Of a stretch of DNA of 64,000 bases, positions 46,440-58,189 are shown in pieces. This stretch comes from Gigaspora rosea. Lineage: Eukaryota > Glomeromycota > Glomeromycetes > Diversisporales > Gigasporaceae. The position numbers and the translations under genes were made by a program. Every line of letters begins with the position of its first letter. Within the stretch, counting starts at the first letter, position 1. Under the pieces are notes generated by a model. It saw only the letters and a program-made list of their open reading frames with translations. It had not been told where the DNA came from and did not search any database. Location of the stretch: NCBI GenBank assembly GCA_003550325.1, contig QKWP01001134.1:81639-145638 (forward strand), given 5' to 3'.

Positions 46440-47592
46440 ATTTGATTGATTTGAAATTATTAATATTGCCTACTCTTTTGCCTCCTTCTAGTAAGCAAAT
46501 TGTAGAGCTTAACAAAACCATAATGAAAAGTATTAAATGTGATACAAATATATTACCACGATATTCTATATTTCAGCATCATACTCCACCTTTGGCTTAC
46601 AAGCTCCTGTACTCTCAGACATCTTAATAGCTCATAAAGTTAATATATAGATTAAACTTTTAACTGAAAATTTTTTATAGGCAAAAATAGAATGAAATAT
46701 AATAGAACAACAGATCTTTAATAGTAGAGGAATTTCAATATCTATAGCCCTATCATCCAATCCAATAAGTACCAAATCATGGCCATCTTGATGGAAGCCA
46801 TTTGTCAAAGCCTGGAAAAAGGTAGAAGGAATACTTGGTAAAAATAAAGAATCATGGCCCTGGGTTCCTGAATCCATAGCACTAGAACATGAACAAGGCA
46901 ATACATATTCAATTAAGAAAGTAGTTCAATTCCTTAGAAATAAATCAATTTCTACTTCAATTACACAAAATAATTTGATTAAGGAACTTCCGAGCTCAAC
47001 AACACCACTTCATTGTAATTGGATACCTAACAAAAAGGTAGATATACTATGGCGACTTCTTCATAGAGCACTTCCTTTAGGTTATCGTTTGAGAAAAATA
47101 ATCTCAACAAAAAGTGGTAATTGTATATGGTGTGAAAGGGAACTCCAGACTATTTATCACATTATTCTAGAGTGTCCCATCAGTCAACAGGTTTGGAATA
47201 TAGGCTATCGCATATTAAGTAATACCTCAAATATATCGATACCTACTACTATTAATGATATTATTTTTCTTACACAAATTCTCCCAATAAGTGTTAAAAG
47301 AGCAGTTAAATGGTTAAACATTAATATAGTTTATGAAATCTGGTGCTTATATACCTCTTCTAAATGAGGCAATAATATAATCAACAATTTTAACATTACG
47401 ACTTTAGTCACACATCAATTAAACAGAGAACTTAACGTTCTTAAACAGATCCCTCATGCAGTAAATAAAGGCCTTATATCTGCCTTAAAATTTCTTAGAT
47501 AATTATAAATTTGTAAATTTTTATGTACATACTAAATAAAGCGCCATAAGCGCACCTTATATATTAAGGTAAAAAAAAAAAAATTATTAATA
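46440..47592 (+). mobile_element. 5'-truncated LINE with zf-RVT C-terminus
   Basis: Flanked by direct repeats TTACTGTATTATATAAAAA (about 46410) and TTACTGTATTACATAAAAA (about 47593), with a poly-A end at 47568-47581. The coding part is the end of a LINE ORF2: LPRYSIFQHHTPPL, then from 46975 DILWRLLHRALPLGYRLRK and CIWCERELQTIYHIILECP. That is the C-x2-C...H...C reverse-transcriptase zinc-binding domain. It resembles the C-terminal part of the LINE at 12729-18104 (LPRYSILQQDYKYGGLNAP) but is a different family. Stops upstream of 46975 mark it as dead. Confidence 0.8.
46975..47367 (+). pseudogene. LINE zinc-binding (zf-RVT) C-terminal fragment
   Basis: 130 codons carrying the W-R-L-L-H-R-A-L-P-L-G start and the C-x2-C, H, C ligands of zf-RVT, which follows the reverse transcriptase in many LINEs. 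The catalytic part was lost by 5' truncation. The frame stops at 47365, and a coding-like extension (VTHQLNRELNVLKQIPHAV) continues to about 47500. Confidence 0.75.
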
Positions 47593-47778
47593 TTACTGTA
47601 TTACATAAAAATTTTTTTAATTTTTAATGTGAAATAAACATTTCTTTAAATTTAAATCGCTCATGCACATAATGCATCAGTAGAAAAGTTAATTTACCAA
47701 ATAGAGCACATTTTTTATTCATCTTTATTAGCCTGGAAACGTTGTCATGATTATTTTTTTTACTCATTTAATGATAAG

Positions 47779-48018
47779 CAGTATTGTCACTTGGATGTTT
47801 TTTGGACATTTGGACATTTTTTCAAATTAAAATTACTTAAAATTTTATTAAGATAATCTATTTTATTTTTTCACCAATGAGTCCAGCACCTAAAAAAATA
47901 TATAATTATATATTTTTTTAAATTACTTTATTGATTAGTTAAACATGGGACATAGGCTTGGACAATCTTGGACGTTGGACAAAAAACATAGTATGGACAC
48001 GTCCAAGTGACAACACTA
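47779..48018. mobile_element. 240-bp hAT MITE with TTGGACA arms
   Basis: The ends CAGTATTGTCACTTGGA and TCCAAGTGACAACACTA have a perfect 8-bp duplication ATGATAAG (47771-47778, 48019-48026). The arms repeat TTGGACATTTGGACA and TTGGACGTTGGAC. The keyword is nearly that of 43343-44140, although the terminal 17 bp differ after CAGTRTTG. Confidence 0.92.
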
Positions 48019-48469
48019 ATGATAAGTATTTAATTTTCTAAAATAATATATGCGTTCATAAAGAATTACATATTCCAATGACTTATTAAAAATTTTCAAG
48101 TGATTCTTTATATCTGCCCACTATATAGTAAGTTCCTCTATCAATTTTTAATACAAATGCTTCATTAGCTTAAATTTTAACGATATATTTAAAATATATT
48201 CGCTTTATTATTTTTTCCATTTTTTGTGAATTTTTAAATATTTTAGTAGTTCAATTTTAATTGTTTATATAGCCCACAAGTGCTTCACATTCGCTCAATA
48301 CCTGTCCACTATCTAACTTAACTCGTAACCATCTGCCTAATTCAATAAAGGTTAAGTTACTAAATTCGTTGTTATAAACCATTTAGATACAATATAAAAT
48401 TTTAATTACCCTAGCCAAAAATGTGTGATGTGGCCAATATTTGAGAGCTGCTTTAAAGAACAAAACTGA

Positions 48470-48660
48470 TTCAACAAATTGAATTAAGACTTATTTTTTT
48501 CAGTAATGAGACCTGCTAATGAAAAAAGGTGTTCGGATGGGACTGACATAACTGGTACTTGTGTTGAGTTTTGCAAGAATAGGATAGTCAGCTTTTCTTG
48601 AAGCCCACCATTGAAGTATGTCTGTCTCACCTAGATCCCTTGGTAATAATAAATATGAAT
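48470..48660 (-). pseudogene. hAT transposase C-terminal fragment
   Basis: Minus-strand TDILQWWASRKADYPILAKL matches the dimerisation region of the transposase at 51240-51480. The following segment matches it at DNA level (AGACCTGCTAATGAAAAAAG versus AGACCTGCGGAAGAAAAAAG on plus). It retains CAA (Gln) where the other copy has TAG. Confidence 0.75.
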
Positions 48661-48974
48661 TAAATTTTATAGTTAGCAATAGTATTGTCGGTTTGGCTTG
48701 AATGTTCTTAAGTCACAGGATATTTGATTTTTGGGTGGTTCGCCCTTCTTTGGTTTGGCTTTATATAGTAACAAAATAGGTATCGGTATATTCAAAAATT
48801 ACAAAATTTTTTTTTAGATTTAAATTTTATCATATTAATAATTGTTACACCGACTTTATCAATCAAAATTTTATGATTGTCCATATGACCCATTGACCTG
48901 GGTCATGACCCAGGTCAAGTATCTGATCTGTCGGGTCACTATTATCTGACCCGGGTCAGAACACTAGGTGAGAA

Positions 48975-50337
48975 CAACATAGGTAGAATGCTCTATTAGT
49001 AAAATTTTATAATTAGGCTGCAGAAGTTGGTTTCCTAATTAAAAATTAAAGCTATTTGTGTTTTTTTGTAAAAGATGACTTAGTTTTGAATTTTATATTA
49101 CACCTGATCCTAAAATTCGATTGGCCAATATTAAAGGGGTGAACAATTTTTTGTGCAAGGGCAAGGAGTGTTCTTATAAAACTATCTCTTGTACTCTAAC
49201 AAAAAATTGTCTTAAAATATTTTGGGTTAGAACTTCTTTGCTAAAACATGCCACTCCAACTCTAACCTAACCCTTACCCTAATCCTAAACTAATGAGCTG
49301 ATTTATTGTTTTGATTTCACATTCACCAGATCTTATTTAATGTGCACATATTGCTACAGCTATATTTTACTAAATTTAATGATAAAAGCTAAAGTAACTC
49401 GAATAAAATAAATAAATTGTTAACATTCTGATCATCAACATGTAATAAAGATGTCTAACTACTTTATTTAAATAGTAAATCCGATATTCACTTTACAATC
49501 ACACTAATTACAGTATATAACCAAAATTGATTAATAATTAATATGAATTTTCTGTCACCAAATCTCAGTTTTTTTTTGAAGCACCCAAATAATAAGTTTG
49601 CAAAGTAAAAATCTAGCCTCTAGAGAATTAAGTGTTCTTATAGCTTCAATAGTACAATAAAATTTCACATATATTGTGAAATATTTAAGTGAAATGCAAA
49701 CCAGAACATGAAAAATTACAGTTATGTCAAATTTAATAAAAAAAATCAAGCTACTACTGTAAATTACTATATAAAATACCTGGTAGTTATAAACCAAAAA
49801 TAGAAAAAGCAGGTTTATGCAGGTTTTTTCCACAAAACAGCCAATAGAATTGCGATAAGCTTGAAATAAACCTGGTATAAATCAAGGGAATACTGATCAA
49901 AGGAGTATTTTCTACAGTAATTTATGGTACTAATGCATTTACATGTGAAATGTTATATATATCACTCTATATTATATGATTGTCAAATAGAGAGCTTCTA
50001 TTAGTTAACTGTACTAAAAAAAATTTACAAACCTCACTTTACTGACCAAGCCATTATTTAAACCAATTATAAAAATTTGCATGGCCTTAACACAAATCTT
50101 TATCTGTTATACTATAAATCATAATATGAAATTGATAAAAGTTTGCTACTTTCACTATGATACAATAGAATATACTATTCTAACTCCCTTTAAACAACTC
50201 ATGTGCCTAGTTTTACTAATCAAGGTTTTTCTGATGATCTGCATAATCTGCAACCTATTCTTGTCTGCTAATAATCACTTGTTACGATCATTATTATTAT
50301 TAATATAAAATTTAAACTGAAATAACTTTGAACTATT
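48975..50337. other. AT-rich intergenic stretch between two hAT elements
   Basis: No gene recognised. TAATTAAAAATTAAAGC and GTGAACAATTTTTTGTGC near 49050-49160 partly mirror TTCACAAAAACTTGTTCACC near 45610, so the hAT element at 45758-48966 seems to lie inside an older inverted-repeat element (roughly 45500-49200). Confidence 0.45.
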
Positions 50338-51239
50338 AAAGATATTAGAGCTTTGACCTGGGCGGGTAACCTGTACGAGTTAGAAATTCAACGGGTCACG
50401 GGTCAAAAACTGGCCTAATCTGGGTCAGTATTAAAAATATATAAAATTTACTAAATTTGTATTATAAAAAACGGATAAATGCGTTATTATGCACATAACC
50501 GCATTGTTTAATTCTATAGTTACATGTGATTAGCAAAATAACAATAAATAATTACACAGAATTTCTCACTGCCGTAAATTATTTTAACGATTATTCCTTA
50601 AAAATAGGGTGATTCAAAGTTAACTTATTTCAAAAAAAAGTAGGGATTTAAAAAGTCCTATTTCTGGTTTGAAATTTTGAAATCAGATAATGAAATAGGT
50701 GTTATTCCGAGATGAAATAAGTATCCTTAATATATAAATAAGCTTACAAATTAAAAAAATAAAGTTTACGAAGTACTGATTTCAAGATAATTACATCACT
50801 AATTAATTTGAAATCAGAAACCCTTAGCATTAGGTTTGAATCCTCTAATATCAAAAACTTCCAAATAAATTATTTACATTTAAAAATAAGTATTTATTTC
50901 ATTATGATAATTACATTGTTTCTAATGTCTTATTTAAACTTTTTAAATTTTCAGGAAATTCCTTATATCCCACTAATTCTTGAAAAAACATTTGTGTGGT
51001 AATATTATTATTATTATTTTTTTTTAAACGAATTAAAAAAAATTTTTTTTTTAGAAAAGAAATAATCCAGGTTACTGTTCAAATTTTCAAATATGTTCGT
51101 AGTTCAATTTAAATACCTATAAGTGCTTTATTTTTGGCTGCTTAGTACCTGTTTATATCCGTGTCTAATTAATAACAGTTTGTCAGGTTATTAAATTCAA
51201 TGATTCTAAACCTTTAGATATAAAATTTTATTACTTAGC

Positions 51240-53396
51240 CAAAAATGTGTGAGACAGGCCAAAGCTTCAGAGCTGCTTTAAGGAATAAAATTGATTCGAC
51301 AAACTGAGAATTAAGACTTGTTTTTTGTTCAGTAATCATAAGACCTGCGGAAGAAAAAAGGCGTTCAGATAGCACTGATGTGGCTGGAATGGAAAGATAC
51401 TTGCGGGCAAGTTTTGCAAAAATAGAATAGTCAGTTTTTCTTGAGGCCCACCACTAAAGTATGTCTGTTTCACTCGGAACCCTTGGTAGTGATAAATATG
51501 AATTGAATTCACGGTTAGGTATATCATTATCATTTTGACTTGAATGATCTTGAACTATAGTATTAGAGAAAATATCTTCTTCGTTATTTATTATGTTACT
51601 ATGTGCTGTATTTAATAAACTATCCGATCCATAATGGTTAGTAGCAAATTCAAGATATTCCATACGTGCTTCTGAAATAGTTAGATCTTTTTCATTTTCT
51701 GTAAATATTTGCATATCCTTTGTTCGCGAATCGAAAAAAGCAACAAGTCGAATAGGTTTTGTTGGTTCTAAAAATCGCTCTTGAATTGATTTAAGAAGAC
51801 AACTTCCAAATTTCCGAATATCAACATTATTTACTATTGTATTATCAAGCCTTATTTTAATGAAATTAATAGCAAACCATGCTTGTGAAAGTGTTGGATA
51901 TTGCGAACCAGATAATTTTCTTGAAATGACCTTATAAGGATACAATAATTTAACTAACTCGGCTATTTTTTCCACTCATTTGATAATAGCTCTTTTTCTT
52001 CATAACTTTTTAGAGAACTATTATCACTAATTTCGACTAAAATGATTTATATTTATACAACTCTGGCTTAAGAATTATTAACTGTTTTAATAGATAGAAT
52101 GTCGAATTCCACCTGGTTGAAACATCACGAACTACAAAAAGAAAATTATTCAGTCCTCCATTTCTATTTGAGCTTCCAAAAGAAATTGCTTTTGCTTTGG
52201 GCTTCCACTAAAATGCGAAACAACTTCTTTACATTTTTTAATTAAGTTAGTAATTTCAAAACACTCTTTTAATGCATCATTAATTGCGAGTTGTAAAGTA
52301 TGACCAAAACAATGAATTTTAAAAAATCTATATTTTCGGCCTAGTTTTTCTAAACATAATTTGATATTTGACCCGTTGTCAATTGTACTACTAACAGTAA
52401 AATGCTTAAGACGAAAATTATCTAAAATTTCAATAATTTTATTTAAGAGACGTTCAAATGTATGGGGATATGGGAGATACGAGATGTTACTGATCATTTC
52501 TTTCACTTGAAAACTATCATTAATCCAATGAAAAGTAAGACCAATATATGGATCGCCATTATTCGACGTCCACATATCCGTGGTAAATGAAATATAACTA
52601 ATTTCAGCACTATTACATGCATATTCGCAAAGGTTTTGCAGAATTTTATCCTCAGAATTAATAAAAATTTCCTTCAGACGATCATAACCAAGTACATTAG
52701 CTTGGGTATCAAGTCCTTCAATTATTCTCTTAAATCCCTGTGATTGAATAATTGAAAAGGACTGAAGTTCTTCAACGATAAATGCAGCTATGTTATGATC
52801 AAGATCTTTTTGTATCAGATTAGTAAGCACATATTTTTTTGCTTTGTTAAATGCCTGTACTATCGTTGCTTGAGAGGATTCTGACGTTACCGAAAAATCA
52901 CATTTATTTTTTTCATTTATTATAACCTTTGCTCGACCACCTTCCACCATAGCTCGTGAGATATGACGTCTATTTCTTAAATGACACTATAAATTCGAAG
53001 TGGAACCATCTTTTTGATACTTGATGTGTGGATTACAAGATGTATGACGGCAAAACCAAACCTCTAAATTGTTAACTAACTTTATTTCATAAAATGGTTT
53101 AACAGGACTACTTCTCGGTCTTTTAATTTTTTTTTTTTGACTATAAGTTGATTGCCAGTTTGTGATAACATGAAGAACCGAAATGAATCATTGTTATCAT
53201 CTGTATCATCAAATTCTGGCCCATCTAAATCAACATTTTCATGCTCTAACATCATATGTTCTTCAGGCTCTAACACTATATCATTGTCAGGCTCTAACAC
53301 TACATTATCTTCAAGTTCTAATGCCGTATCTTCCAAATATTCATCGTTTAATGCTGTATCTTCCAAATATTCATTGTTTAATGCTGTATCTTTCAA
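51240..53396 (-). pseudogene. ZBED-type hAT transposase, interrupted by small lesions
   Basis: Starts at 53396 with an acidic repeat region (three copies of EYLEDTAL-like units). A BED zinc finger follows (WFCRHTSC ... SNL ... CHLRNRRH, about 52965-53060). The RNase-H-like catalytic domain is at 52150-52950: ISFTTDMWTSNNGDPYIGL with the first Asp, TIDNGSNIKLCL with the second, and KIHCFGHTLQLAI as the C-x2-H insertion motif. Next comes RDVSTRWNSTFYLLK (about 52085-52110), and the C-terminal dimerisation part WWASRKTDYS... YLSIPATSVLSERLFSSAG carries the conserved SERLFS acidic residue. It would cut and paste the element. The frame is lost at about 53093, 52155, 52040 and 51965, each by one base in an A/T run. 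Two TAG codons (about 53001 and 51457) look like CAG to TAG changes. Confidence 0.85.
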
Positions 53397-54292
53397 TTAT
53401 TCATCATTCATTATTTTTTTGCTTCACTAACTCAAAAATCTAGTTTTTTGATGATTTGAATGCTATAATAAATTAACATAATTAAGCTAAATTTTATATA
53501 AAGTAAATGCGTGATATACTGTACTTACAAGATTCTAGTGAATTACAATATTTTTATTCTACGTAGAATAAAATTATATTTTTAATTGATTTTTTATAAT
53601 ATGATGGATTATCAGTTGTTTTACAGTTGTTTTTTTGAGTCAATTTACAATTTTTAAACATACGATAATGATGATATTGCAGGTGGAGACACTATAGGCA
53701 ATTAAGAAAATAAATTGGGTGTTAGAAACTTCATATATATGTACATACATACAATGAAAAAATCCAAACCTCATAACCCAGGTATGATGTATTTGCCATT
53801 GTCGTTGTTCTTTTCTACACCAATTCTGTAAAAGTGATAATGATGGTTTTAAAAATTCCCATAGAATTATCAGCCTTAGCTGATTTTAGATAATGCAATA
53901 ATGCTTTAACTAATTCAACCCAATTCGCTTGACTTTAATGTTAACTACTTCATGAATAAAAATTTCAATAAAAAAAAAATTGTAGCAATTATCCTTCAAA
54001 TACGTACATACAGTACATACCTTACTATTTTGCTTAACGTTATTGGCGTATGATTCCTATTTAAAGAAGTCTATTCTTTTTAGGAGTCATTACATTAAAA
54101 TGTTATACTGGTTTTATCGATCTTTCAAATCAGGGATTCTATGATCCTGCATGTTATATTGTAAAAACAATAGTTATGTGCAGGATCCATTTGATTCATA
54201 GAATTCAATTATCTCCCTAATTTGAAAAGTGCATGTTTGTCTACATGACCTGTTGACCTGGGTCATAACCCGGGTCAATATCTGAATGCAGA

Positions 54293-54389
54293 CAATTGCA
54301 AAATTTTTTGAAGATACCTATAGAGCTTTGACTCGGACGGGCCGTCTGGGTCAAAGCTCTATAGGTATCTTCAAAAAATTTTGCAATTG
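54293..54389. repeat. Near-perfect 97-bp palindrome containing two head-to-head hAT ends
   Basis: The arms CAATTGCAAAATTTTTTGAA and TTCAAAAAATTTTGCAATTG flank the 41-bp unit 54321-54361, which is TAGAGCTTTGAC...GTCAAAGCTCTA, i.e. both terminal repeats of the enclosing transposon with almost nothing between them. Confidence 0.85.
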
Positions 54390-54484
54390 ACCGCATGACC
54401 CATTGACCCGAATCATGACCCGGGTTAAGTATCTGACCCGTCGGGTCACTATTATCTGACCTGGGTCAAAGCTCTAAAAGATAT

Positions 54485-56600
54485 ACGATTAAAAATACCT
54501 TTATTAGATTCCACTTAATGTTCTCTTTAAGGTAATAGAGCTCTTTTTTTTCATTGTTATAAAATTATTTGTGTTTTAGTTATTAGTTTTCATTTTAACT
54601 TATATGAAAAGAAAATGTTAAAAGGAATCTAATAAATATAATTTCGCATGTATCTCATAAATAGTTCAGGAGTTATTTCAATTTAAAATTTTATATGCTT
54701 TTGTTATTAAACAGAATGATCGACAAAAAATCTTTATACCAGTGCAAGCACATTTCTTGTATAACATGAAATGTGTAAGGGATGGTTTTCGTTCAACTTT
54801 TTTGATGTTTGCTATGCTGATTTTTGAAGAATCCTTTTTTAGTATGGGTAATGGTATTCGTTTTTCTAATTCAGGCAAGTATTATGGTGATTTTGACGAC
54901 ACGGGATGATGACATGTGCAATGTAAATGATAGTGTGGGGATATACTCGTAATTGTGTGTAAATATGTTGTAATCGGTGAATACTTTCAAAAATGACATT
55001 TATATATTGTAACTTAACTATGACTAATAATATGAGATACTATTTTTTTGAAATTATGCCTGTTTAGTGTTGCTAATTAATGCATGCATGATCTGATTTT
55101 TAAATATAAATCTTATAATGAGTAGTAATAAAATATTTACAATATATGAAACTATTTGAGTCCTTGTATTCCAAATAAGGGAGTTATAGGACTGATGTTT
55201 GATTGTTTTCAATTGTTATCAGTTATTTGATACCGATAAAATTTTTTGAAAAAAAGGAACAATTGTATTATTTTGCGTATGTACTTTACTTTGTTTTTTC
55301 TGAACATGATTTTTTGTCTTTTATTTACATAAAATGGTTTCGCTAACAACTCGTTTTATCTGTTTTCAATCAATAACCTACGATTGCTTCAAAGACACAC
55401 GCTCATTTGACAAGCTTATTATAAATTTATAGATAAGTTCTTACCGTATATGTAATATATTTACTAATGCAAATTGACGTCACTGATTATTATTTGAAAC
55501 TCATTATTATGATGTAACTGGCATTACCAATATTAATTAAAATTTTATGATGTAAATCTACACTGCTGATCGGATTTTTATATTTTAAAAAATTTGGAAT
55601 ATTGTTGTTTCATTTTTCTATGATTTTTTCTAAATATAATTTCGTCTTTCATTCAAATAAATGGTTTTGTTTAACAACTAGATTCATCTGGTTTCAATCA
55701 ATAATCTACGAGTACTTCTAAGACACTATATTTTGCAAATGCTTACTTCACTGACAAGCTTATTATACAAAAGATAAATTTATAGATAAGTTCAGTTCAT
55801 AAACTATATATTTTGCTGACAAACAGTTCTTTTCAAAGTAATTCTAGTCAATATAGTAATTAAGAATAAGGCCAATTATATTTGGACTTATTTGTAAAAA
55901 ATGTCAAAATTTATGGGTTTTGTATTGAAAGATTAGGCTACCAAAGTTGATTTTTCTTTATTTTGCATAATATGGAATCTGAAAACATGGTTTTATTAGT
56001 CGGAGTCAGTTTTTTTTAAAAAAAATAAGCGCTAATAATGTTTATTTTATGATATAAATGAATGTATCTCAAAAAAATTGATATTGATTATTATAAATTA
56101 GTAGGCATTTAAAATTAGAAAATGGATGGAGAAATATCGAAACAATTTTGGAATTGTTTACATTGATACCGGATTATGACAAATCAGTAACCCACAAGAC
56201 AATTTATTGTATAACCTACAATGGCTTAGTTGAAAAAGGTATTTAGATTTAGCAAGTTAATAATTAGAATGTTGGTATAACTTCTACCACTTAAAAAGTG
56301 ATGTTAAATGACCTGGTCATTTAAAAAATTTTTAAATGACCTAAAATGATCTTGAAATGACCGGTCATTATAGGTTATTTAAATTTTGGGTCATTTGCAA
56401 ATAACTCATGACCAAATAACCATGGTCATTTGCAAATAACCGGGATCATTGAAGGTCATTTGGGTTATTAGTAGTGATATGGTAGTCAAAGTACATGTAA
56501 ACTTGATGATTAATATATAATCGCCCAACATATTAGTACAATACGTGTTAAAGGGTAAGTATTATAATATTCTAGATAGCACATCAATGTAGCATCTACT
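54485..56600. other. AT-rich intergenic stretch
   Basis: No gene recognised. Two related segments (55310-55450 and 55640-55800) share CTCGTTTTATCTG/CTAGATTCATCTG, TTTCAATCAATAA and GACAAGCTTATTATA, an old duplication of about 150 bp. At 56300-56460 AAATGACC / GGTCATTT keywords repeat about ten times in both orientations. Confidence 0.55.
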
Positions 56601-56965
56601 TATTTCATAATACAAACTCCTGGAGAGGAAATAGCCAATCAGAGAGTGCAAAGTTTGACTATTCCATATCAGCCTGACGAAAAATCTGAACATGCGCAAA
56701 AGAAGAAAAAGCGAAAACTAATATTTAAATCGATCTTGGTGCAAATGACAGGAATGAAATCTTATATATTGTAAGCATCATTCTAACCCTATAGTCTCTA
56801 ACCTTAAAACCATAAATTTTTATCTTACGTGCTTAGTTTATATACAAACTCACATCCTTTTTTGGTTTGTATTACTCACGCAAGTAAGTAAAATGCGTTA
56901 ACGTGTTGGGCTTAGTAGTATTAGAAAGCTCGTTAATGTGCTAGGTAACACATTAACGTATTATA
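56523..56965. repeat. Element remnant with core I (inverted) and CGTTAATGTG-type arms
   Basis: The block 56630-56860, read on minus, matches the cores at 5895-6120 and 31480-31690 (shared TGCACCAAGATCGATTTAAA and GGAATAGTCAAA). To its right GCGTTAACGTGTTGGG and CGTTAATGTGCTAGG repeat; to its left CCCAACATATTAG mirrors them. The ends TTAATATATAAT and ATTATATATTAA may be the termini. No target duplication was established. Confidence 0.55.
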
Positions 56966-57654
56966 TATTAAATTCAAATATATATAAATGAATGAATTTG
57001 ACTTTAAATGGAAAATTTTTACTAATTTAACTTTAATTAAAAATCTTTTTTTGCAACAAATTTGCACAATACCTACATACTTTTGATACATATCATAAAA
57101 CCTCATTATGTATGAGACCTTCCATATAAGTATCGCAACTATAAACTAGTTAGACTGACTAAAATCAACTAAACTACTCTAACAATGGTAAGGCTTCGAT
57201 TGAGGCGTGGATAGACTTGGTCTGGGTGACTAAGGTCGAATAAAGCTCTAGATTATGTCACAAGGCTCTAACATGAGGTCACGGGATTAAAATCGATGGT
57301 TAAGATTCTTAACGTATGTGATAGGGTCTTAAAGGGTCGGGTTGGGTCGGGTTTGGGCCTGACCCAGGTCAGACCCACTTTGGTCAAAACCGACCCGGTT
57401 TGACCTGCCTCATGTCAAAACCGACCCAGATCTGATCCGCCTTATGCCAAACCTGACCAGGGTCTAACCCGCCTCATGTTAAACCCGACCTGGGTCTGAC
57501 CTGACCCAACCCAACCCAGGTTGAACCCGGGTTAATGATGGGTGATGCAACGATTTTGGCAAGGGGTCATCTAAAGCGGAGCAATAATGTTAAAATATAT
57601 TTTAGCGTTTTTATCGAGTAGAATCTTAAGAAGCACATAGTCATGGATGTACTG

Positions 57655-58022
57655 GGATAGGGCTTGCTCCAGTCAAAGAATTTATTACACTCCACGGTGG
57701 AGATATCACTGTCACTTCTGTAGTAAATCAAAGAACAACATTTAAATATTGGTTTTAAATAGGATGTGATCACTTATCAATAGATCAAATACATTCTAAT
57801 AAAATGGAAAATCAAATAAATCATGGTCGGGAATTATACACTAATCAACAACTTTATCTAGAAGAAAGTTCTTGATGGATAAAAGATAATAAATCTGAAA
57901 CTCAATATTCAAGTAATAATAAGGAACTCGATAATATGAACATTGATGCTAATGAAATATCAGAAAACAATAGAAAAAAATATAAAGTTTTGATTGTCCT
58001 TGAAGTGTCCGATACAGGTTAA
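57655..58022 (+). pseudogene. Hybrid histidine kinase fragment: end of ATPase domain and start of receiver linker
   Basis: Plus-strand TGIGLAPVKEFITLHGGDIT followed by SVVNQRTTFKYWF is the G2-box end of a HATPase_c domain, where GTGLGLA and LHGG are conserved. After one TAA the same frame continues CDHLSIDQIHSNKMENQ (fungal hybrid kinases have a HLP-x-x-x-I element here), then an N/S/E-rich linker and KKYKVLIVLEVSDTG. That resembles the first strand of a receiver domain without its usual acidic pair. It is the C-terminal continuation of the kinase encoded on the opposite strand at 58190-59330, so the gene was inverted internally during or after capture. Confidence 0.7.
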
Positions 58023-58189
58023 TAATACTACCATCTTTTTTTCTTGTTCATATAATCAAGATATAAGCGAACAGTTATTTGTCCATTCCAAGTATGCTTG
58101 AATGGTTGAACCTTATAACACAGTAATGAGCAATAAAATACTTAAGTGAATTTATAAAACTTTATACGTAACGTTATTTTATAAAAAAA

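Larger units (their letters stand above)
45758..48966. mobile_element. 3.2 kb hAT element with GGGTCA arms, carrying three nested features
   Basis: The ends TAGTGTTCTGACCC and GGGTCAGAACACTA are flanked by a perfect 8-bp duplication GGTGAGAA (45750-45757, 48967-48974). The arms repeat GACCC/GGGTCA. Inside are a giant hairpin (45858-46268), a LINE 3' end (46440-47592), a hAT MITE (47779-48018) and a fragment of its own transposase C-terminus (about 48470-48660, minus). Confidence 0.92.
50346..54476 (-). mobile_element. 4.1 kb hAT transposon with near-complete transposase
   Basis: The ends TAGAGCTTTGACC and GGTCAAAGCTCTA are flanked by a perfect 8-bp duplication AAAGATAT (50338-50345, 54477-54484). 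The arms contain GGGTCA/TGACCC repeats. It carries the transposase on minus (51240-53396) and, near the right end, a 97-bp palindrome. This is the best candidate in the window for the source of activity for the GGGTCA-armed elements (inference). Confidence 0.93.

Noticed and set aside
54678..54878. 66-codon minus-strand frame just outside the 4.1 kb hAT element
   Set aside because: Mildly coding-like but with no family match, no repeat in the window and no clear start context.
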